Source: Deltaproteobacteria bacterium
GTDB lineage: Bacteria > Desulfobacterota > Desulfovibrionia > Desulfovibrionales > Desulfovibrionaceae
Length of the DNA stretch: 10,361 bases
Direction of reading: 5' to 3'
Assembly: GCA_031253875.1 (NCBI GenBank)
Contig: JAIRVN010000074.1
Location: forward strand, 1-10,361
Part shown: positions 6,117 through 10,361 of the stretch, piece by piece
Layout of the letters: each line of letters opens with the position of its first letter
How positions within the stretch are numbered: position 1 is the stretch's first letter
Notes under the pieces: model-generated
What the model was told of the DNA's origin: nothing
The model's database searches: none
Seen by the model: only the letters and a program-made list of their open reading frames with translations
Position numbers and translations under genes: made by a program

Positions 6117-8873
6117 TTAGAATAGCCGGCACCCTGCTTCAAGCCCCTTCATCGTCATCTGCTCAGCGATTCTGTCATGGGGGATGAGCAGATACTTCCA
6201 AGGCTTGTCGTCTGTAGTCGCGGCATGTTCCGTGGCGTGGCGACACCAAGTGACAGCGGCTCTGGCCTTGGCCTGGACTTCTTCCGTTTCCATCTGGTCA
6301 GCGCGTTTGGGTTCACACAGATACTTGCAATCCGCTGTCTCCACCACAAAATCAGGCTCGTACTGTGCTGTGTGTGACCAACTGATGGCAAAGTCGCCCC
6401 TGGAAGGTTTGAACCATTTTTGCACGGTATTGTCATTTTCCAAAATTACGGCAAAACGACGTTCCGTGTCCGATTCAAAGCGTTGAGCCGAGAACAGGCA
6501 CTTGGCAAAACCATTGAAAAGCATGGTGCGGATGCGCGTTTTTTCTCCGTCCGCCAGAGGCAGGCGGAAGTCACGCAACTTTTCGCCTTCAGCCAAAGCA
6601 TGACTGCCTGGCTGCAAAGTTTTGAAGCCCTGAATAACGTGAGCTTCATAGCTTGCGGCCACATGGACGAAATGCGCCTGCATTTGGACATGTACCAACC
6701 CGACCAGTTCTTTTTGGTGGTATTGCAACACGTTGATGACTTCCTCTTCTGAAGCAAGATAGCTGTGTAGGTGAGTCACAACCTGAGCCGCCAGGGCATA
6801 CAGCGTTGCCGCATGCCGATCATAGTCAATATCGTCGTAATCAATGAGGCCGCGCACAATATAATCTTCCAGGCGCGGCTCCTCTACCGGCGCGGCGTCC
6901 GTACGCAGAGCATAGCGTTGCCTCTGCTCATGCAAATGTTGAATCAAAATCGTCTGAGAGACAGGCTGCAAGTGAACCTTTGAAAGTTCCAACTGAAAAT
7001 CTTCATAGTAGCAGCGCACTTCTCCGGAAGGTGCCACGACAATGCGCGGCACATCTATAGAAAGCTTCCGAAACAGAGCGGTGGTTTGCTGCACCACGGC
7101 CGCCACATCCACATCTTCCGGAAGTACGTTAGCCTGTTGAGGCGGCAGCATGGCCTTTACCTTGCGAACAATCTCTTTTTGAATTTCCGGCTTTTCCAGT
7201 TCCTTGCTGCTGGATAGTCGCTCATACTGCCGAAATACTGCATGAGCAGCCTGGGCGATGGCTTTTTCCTCTGGCGTGACAAACACGGCAGTTGTTCTGG
7301 TTATGTTGGGAGTAGCGCTTTTCGCCTCCGGAACGGGCAAACCGTCAAGAGGCGTACCTGCCGTATCCACTGCACCGATCCCTCTTTCAAAGGCCGATGA
7401 AACAACGACGACCTTTTGTCCTTTATCCGGAATATCCCGGCCTATGACTACTCCCGCTCGGATGATGGAATTCGGATCTTTGGCGTGATCCACAATTTCC
7501 TGAAATTTATCATGAGAAACAATGGTCAGACGATCAACAGCGGGAACGCCGGTACGCCGTCCGTAGGGCAGGCGCAAGCCCCGACCGATGCTCTGCTCCA
7601 CCAGGGTGCGGGAGTTGGCGGCGCGCAACGGCACGATGGTATACAGGTTGGTGACGTCCCAGCCTTCTTTGAGCATATTGACGTGGATGACAATTTCCAC
7701 CGGATTGTCCTTGTCTTCCACACTAAGAAGCTGGCTGACGATATCGTCGCCTTCGCTGCCTTTGGTACTTTTGGAATGCACAGTGAGTACACGGTTTTTG
7801 TAACGGCCCTCAAAAAAGTCGTCCGCCTCTATCTGGCTTTGCAGGGCATTGGCATGGTCGGTATCCTGGGCAACTACCAGCATGAACGGCTTGAGAATGG
7901 GCTGACTGCTGGAACGAGCATATATCTCCAATTCCATCTTGGTATTTTCATGTATTCGAATGCCATCCTCCAGCTTGATGCGCTCAAGGGCGTCAGAACT
8001 GTAATTGGCCGGAATGAAATTTTCTCGCGTCGCCACGGCAGGCTCTTTGACGAAACCGTCATCCAAAGCGGCGGACAAGGGATAGTTGTAAATGACGTTC
8101 CCAAACGCTTCTGTTTTGCTTCCCCGTTCCATTTGTGGAGTAGCGGTAAGCTCCAAACCCAGTACGGGTTTCAGTTCATTGATAGCGGCCATCCCGGCAT
8201 CGGCCCGGTATCGGTGCGATTCATCCATAAGCACCACGAGATCGGGAAGCCCAGCCAGATAGTCGAAGTAGCTCTCTCCTATGTATTCGCTGAGGCGGCG
8301 AATGCGTGGCACTGTACGCCGGGCGTCGTTCTTGGCGAGCCTGCTGTCTTTGTTGTCTTTGGCCGTGATCTTGGCGATGTTGAAAATGTTGATATGCACG
8401 TCACGGACATATAACTGATCTACCATGCTGTCGCGCACGCCCCGGCCGGATTCGTAGTCGTCTCCAGTAACGATGAGGGGTGGATTTTGGGCGAATTCCG
8501 CCAAGCCTTTGAACACGTATTTGGGAGAGTTTGGCGCAAAGTCCGCCATGAGTTTGTTGTAAATGGTCAGGTTGGGCGCGATGACAAAAAAGTTACGAAT
8601 GCCGTGGGCTTGATGTAGGTAGGCGATGAATGCGCCCATGAGCCGGGTTTTGCCTACGCCTGTAGCTATGGCGAAACAGAGAGAGGCGAAGTCGCGGTCA
8701 AAAGCCGCTACATGGGGAAACTCCGATTGTACCGTCGCAAGCTGTGCCGCCATGTCCGCTTCCTTTGTCAGCGGAATGATCTCGCAGATGCGATCCAAAA
8801 TTTCCAGACTCTCCTTCTGTGGCTTTCGCAAAGAAAGGCGGTTACAGATGGGGTTGACGTGGTGGATGCTCAT
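6117..8873 (-). CDS. res: Type III restriction enzyme Res-like subunit: SF2 helicase with C-terminal PD-(D/E)xK nuclease
   Basis: About 918 residues. An SF2 helicase/translocase core carries Walker A TGVGKT (71-76), DESH box (MDESHRYRAD, 217-220), motif III TATP (243-246), motif V HVNMLKEGWDV (about 397-407) and motif VI EQSIGRGLRLP (426-436). The C-terminus has a predicted nuclease, EPDFVVE...YLCEPKRAD, with PD at 840-841 and Glu854/Lys856. These features and the neighbouring methyltransferase gene mark it as the restriction subunit of a type III-like system, which uses ATP to move along DNA and cut it when sites are unmodified. ATG 8873 is chosen: GGAGAG (8881-8886 complement) is seven bases upstream, whereas ATG 8888 has none. 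The reading frame is intact with no missing motif, so the enzyme appears functional. It is last in the mod-DUF3800-res order but separated by a 153-bp regulatory-looking gap. Confidence 0.9.
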   Translation of the reverse strand: MSIHHVNPICNRLSLRKPQKESLEILDRICEIIPLTKEADMAAQLATVQSEFPHVAAFDRDFASLCFAIATGVGKTRLMGAFIAYLHQAHGIRNFFVIAPNLTIYNKLMADFAPNSPKYVFKGLAEFAQNPPLIVTGDDYESGRGVRDSMVDQLYVRDVHINIFNIAKITAKDNKDSRLAKNDARRTVPRIRRLSEYIGESYFDYLAGLPDLVVLMDESHRYRADAGMAAINELKPVLGLELTATPQMERGSKTEAFGNVIYNYPLSAALDDGFVKEPAVATRENFIPANYSSDALERIKLEDGIRIHENTKMELEIYARSSSQPILKPFMLVVAQDTDHANALQSQIEADDFFEGRYKNRVLTVHSKSTKGSEGDDIVSQLLSVEDKDNPVEIVIHVNMLKEGWDVTNLYTIVPLRAANSRTLVEQSIGRGLRLPYGRRTGVPAVDRLTIVSHDKFQEIVDHAKDPNSIIRAGVVIGRDIPDKGQKVVVVSSAFERGIGAVDTAGTPLDGLPVPEAKSATPNITRTTAVFVTPEEKAIAQAAHAVFRQYERLSSSKELEKPEIQKEIVRKVKAMLPPQQANVLPEDVDVAAVVQQTTALFRKLSIDVPRIVVAPSGEVRCYYEDFQLELSKVHLQPVSQTILIQHLHEQRQRYALRTDAAPVEEPRLEDYIVRGLIDYDDIDYDRHAATLYALAAQVVTHLHSYLASEEEVINVLQYHQKELVGLVHVQMQAHFVHVAASYEAHVIQGFKTLQPGSHALAEGEKLRDFRLPLADGEKTRIRTMLFNGFAKCLFSAQRFESDTERRFAVILENDNTVQKWFKPSRGDFAISWSHTAQYEPDFVVETADCKYLCEPKRADQMETEEVQAKARAAVTWCRHATEHAATTDDKPWKYLLIPHDRIAEQMTMKGLEAGCRLF

Positions 8874-8900
8874 GTATTGGCTCTCCATCGTTTTTAACTA

Positions 8901-8950
8901 CCCGAAAATTCCCGCGTATTCCCAAAAAATCCTGCTTTTTCCCATAATTT
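8901..8950. repeat. Five consecutive phased decamers (CCC + AT-rich heptamer)
   Basis: Five 10-base units in perfect register: CCCGAAAATT, CCCGCGTATT, CCCAAAAAAT, CCTGCTTTTT and CCCATAATTT. Each starts with CCC (once CCT) and ends in A/T. On the - strand they are AT-rich blocks ending in GGG, just upstream of the res start. A-tracts spaced by about one helical turn usually bend DNA; tandem sites for a regulator are the alternative. The periodicity is seen directly; the role is inferred. Confidence 0.6.
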
Positions 8951-8951
8951 C

Positions 8952-8980
8952 TTGACAAAGAAGCTAAAAACGCCTATTTA
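8952..8980 (+). promoter_or_regulatory. Sigma-70-like promoter directed away from res (counter-strand)
   Basis: Perfect -35 TTGACA (8952-8957), a 17-base spacer and TATTTA (8975-8980) as -10, the latter matching only three of six consensus positions. The phased AT decamers lie immediately upstream, where UP elements sit. Transcription would start near 8987 and run opposite to the restriction genes, straight into the hairpin at 8989. No + strand gene lies downstream. Confidence 0.4.
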
Positions 8981-8988
8981 TGAATCGG

Positions 8989-9028
8989 AGGCTTTGTCTG
9001 CGCAAGCGGGCATTGCCTTTTTCTTTTT
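8989..9028 (+). terminator. Hairpin with GCAA loop and split T tract (+ strand terminator)
   Basis: Stem AGGC (8989-8992) with GCCT (9015-9018), a two-base T/T internal mismatch, then 8995-9001 with 9006-9012 including two G-T pairs, closed by a GCAA tetraloop (9002-9005). T residues 9018-9022, one C and T 9024-9028 follow. This has the shape of an intrinsic terminator on the + strand; on the - strand no T run follows. The T tract overlaps the stop codon of the DUF3800 gene. Confidence 0.6.
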
Positions 9029-9899
9029 AACACGTCTCGCGTTCGCGTGGATGTAAGTCATCAATTATAGCAAAGCTCCATACCAAAAAGTCGTCTCTTC
9101 CATTGATTTGGCGTCTTGTTTGGTAACGCAAAGCAAGTACCTTTTCCGCTAAATTTTCCATATGTGGCCTCGCTGCTTCCGTCATGCTGGGCAGGCGTAC
9201 TCCCCAAGAAATGATATATGCAGCCAGGTCAGCCAGTTGAATCGCAGTCGTCAGATCGCTATGCACGAACAAAGGCTCTGGTATGATACGAGCAGAGCGG
9301 CTACGCCCCTTATCGGTCTTAATGAAATATTCCTCCATCTGGCCGCTGAGAATGTGGCAGCGGGATTTTTCAAGTTCGTCAAAGATGACCGAGCCGATAG
9401 CGTCTTTATCTTCCAGAAAGTAGAAATACCGCTCGAAAAGATAGGCATAATCCTTTCGTAAAAAACTGCCGGACTCAGGACGCGAAACGGCATTGGGCAC
9501 AATGCTGGCAAAGGCGTGGATGCGGTATTGTGCGCACAGGTCAAGAATGCTGGACACAAACGCTATTTTGGCCTGAGCAAGAGCCGTAAGCTCTGCGCGA
9601 GTGGGAGCATCGTGTGTTTCCCCTTTATTGAGGCAGCTTTTTGCCAACTCCCGGCGTATGTCGGAGGGCAACGCTTCAAGTTGGCTGGCATGTTTGAACA
9701 CCTTATTTTTGAGAATTTTCTTTCCTTTCAGTTCGAGGCATCCAGTTGTGATTCTGCGACCGAAGATTTCATACTCCAGCGCATAAATTCGTTGAATCAC
9801 ATTCCAGAGGTCGCGGTCTTCAATAGCAACGCCCGCTAATGCTTCATACGGTGGTGAGCCGTCACAGCCGCTTTCATCCACAAAGAGAAAATAACCCAT
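9027..9899 (-). CDS. DUF3800 domain protein
   Basis: A 290-residue DUF3800 family protein, often found near restriction and defence genes. Its biochemical function is not firmly established, but the arrangement of acidic residues suggests an RNase H-like fold. Visible signature: MGYFLFVDESG at the very N-terminus (Asp8, Glu9), LELKGK (55-60), VIFDELEKS (171-179), and the C-terminal hallmark PLFVHSDLTTAIQLADLAAY (209-228) with Asp224. It has no signal peptide or membrane segment, so it is cytosolic. The ATG at 9899 overlaps the stop of the upstream methyltransferase gene as TAATG. GGAGG sits six bases before it, inside that gene's end, so the two are almost certainly translationally coupled. 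A role in the restriction system (nuclease, accessory or abortive-infection effector) is inferred from position only. Confidence 0.88.
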   Translation of the reverse strand: MGYFLFVDESGCDGSPPYEALAGVAIEDRDLWNVIQRIYALEYEIFGRRITTGCLELKGKKILKNKVFKHASQLEALPSDIRRELAKSCLNKGETHDAPTRAELTALAQAKIAFVSSILDLCAQYRIHAFASIVPNAVSRPESGSFLRKDYAYLFERYFYFLEDKDAIGSVIFDELEKSRCHILSGQMEEYFIKTDKGRSRSARIIPEPLFVHSDLTTAIQLADLAAYIISWGVRLPSMTEAARPHMENLAEKVLALRYQTRRQINGRDDFLVWSFAIIDDLHPRERETC

Positions 9900-10360
9900 T
9901 ACCTGCCTCCCGGCGTATCAAAGAGAGAAATTTGCCCAGAGGCACTCTTTTGGTTTTTGCCTGTTGCCGAAGGTGCTTTCGCTTGAACCGCTCTTACTTC
10001 CGCCTTGGGCAGATTTTCCACTGCCAAGCTGTAATCGTCGTGGCCCCACTCGCACTTGTCGAGCACTGCCTTGGGGATTTTTTTCAGAGTGATATTGGGG
10101 AAAGCATCCGGGTTGGCGCTGTATGCCCCGCAGCAAATGAGCAGGGAGCGTTCAGGCGTGAGTTCTGCCGCGATGTGGGCCAGCATGTCCTGAGTGAGGA
10201 ACCGGGTGGTCACATAGATAAAGTCACGTTCCGAGCTTTGCCCGTGTATCCAGAAAATATCCTGGCTTGGGGCGTAGGTGAAGTTTTCCAGCTTGCACAG
10301 GGCTTCGGCCAGCATCTCAGGGTTGAATTCCGGATTGATGACCGGGTTGCCCCAAGCGTC
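9899..10360 (-). CDS. mod: Type III-like site-specific DNA methyltransferase (Mod), C-terminal fragment; start lies beyond the window
   Basis: The last 153 codons of a gene that enters from the right edge, open to base 10360. The segment has no SAM-binding or DPPY motif, because those lie outside the window. The call rests on its C-terminal pattern: ALCKLENFTYAPS, DIFWIHGQSSERDFIYVTT, SLLICCGAY, ITLKKIPKAVLDKCEWGHDDYSL. I recall this pattern from C-termini of adenine-specific methyltransferases paired with DEAD/DEAH restriction subunits. The context (DUF3800, then a Res-type helicase-nuclease) supports it. The last 35 residues are Ala/Lys/Ser-rich and look disordered. They end GQISLFDTPGGR, where QISLF (9920-9934) resembles a beta sliding-clamp binding motif. 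The stop overlaps the DUF3800 start by one base. ATG 10313-10315 is an internal Met, not the start. Confidence 0.75.
   Translation of the reverse strand, partial: DAWGNPVINPEFNPEMLAEALCKLENFTYAPSQDIFWIHGQSSERDFIYVTTRFLTQDMLAHIAAELTPERSLLICCGAYSANPDAFPNITLKKIPKAVLDKCEWGHDDYSLAVENLPKAEVRAVQAKAPSATGKNQKSASGQISLFDTPGGR
9920..9934 (-). other. QISLF clamp-binding-like pentapeptide in the Mod tail
   Basis: Codons for Gln-Ile-Ser-Leu-Phe, seven codons before the stop, in a low-complexity tail. The bacterial beta-clamp (DnaN) binding consensus is QL(S/D)LF. This differs only by Ile for Leu at position 2. The location in a flexible C-terminus is typical for such motifs in DNA repair and replication partners. 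Function not shown. Confidence 0.4.
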
Positions 10361-10361
10361 G

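Noticed and set aside
7416..8414. Long + strand open frame (332 codons) antisense to res
   Set aside because: It mirrors the res coding frame, which carries all helicase motifs in order. The antisense product has no recognisable domain and no ribosome site.

Overview
The window looks like chromosomal DNA of a GC-rich bacterium of the Desulfovibrio group (Desulfovibrionaceae). This is an inference from four things: the GC-rich codon use of the core genes, the gene order (coaBC tail; universal stress protein, hisC, cmk; metF), a textbook sigma-54 promoter, and an ArsR-type operator in front of metF. No rRNA or marker gene fixes the species.

Region 1 (1-1521, + strand) is the 3' part of coaBC (coenzyme A synthesis) followed by an overlapping gene of unknown function whose C-terminal half faintly resembles a uracil-DNA-glycosylase fold. 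Region 2 (1540-2170, - strand) is a lone 164-residue hypothetical gene. It has a near-perfect -24/-12 sigma-54 promoter, a good Shine-Dalgarno sequence and a strong terminator, so it is a self-contained regulated unit. Region 3 (2316-4698, + strand) holds a universal stress protein gene, then hisC and cmk. A strong intrinsic terminator or attenuator hairpin stands 23 bases before the hisC start. Region 4 (4707-6080, - strand) is metF followed by a PaaI-type hotdog thioesterase gene, probably one operon. It converges on cmk, and a 20-bp inverted repeat (likely operator) lies upstream of metF.

Region 5 (6117 to the right edge, - strand) is visibly more AT-rich and accessory in character. It is a type III-like restriction-modification module in the order mod (only the C-terminal part is in the window), DUF3800 protein, res. 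The mod and DUF3800 genes overlap by one base (TAATG), so they are probably translated together. res is set apart by a 153-bp gap. That gap contains five consecutive 10-bp phased C/AT decamers, an opposing-strand promoter with a perfect -35 box, and a terminator hairpin with a GCAA loop and a split T tract. Together these suggest that restriction is controlled separately from methylation, possibly by a very short counter-transcript. The methyltransferase tail also carries QISLF, which resembles a beta sliding-clamp binding motif.

The window has no tRNA, rRNA, CRISPR array or insertion sequence that I can see, and no gene-free stretch longer than about 210 bases.
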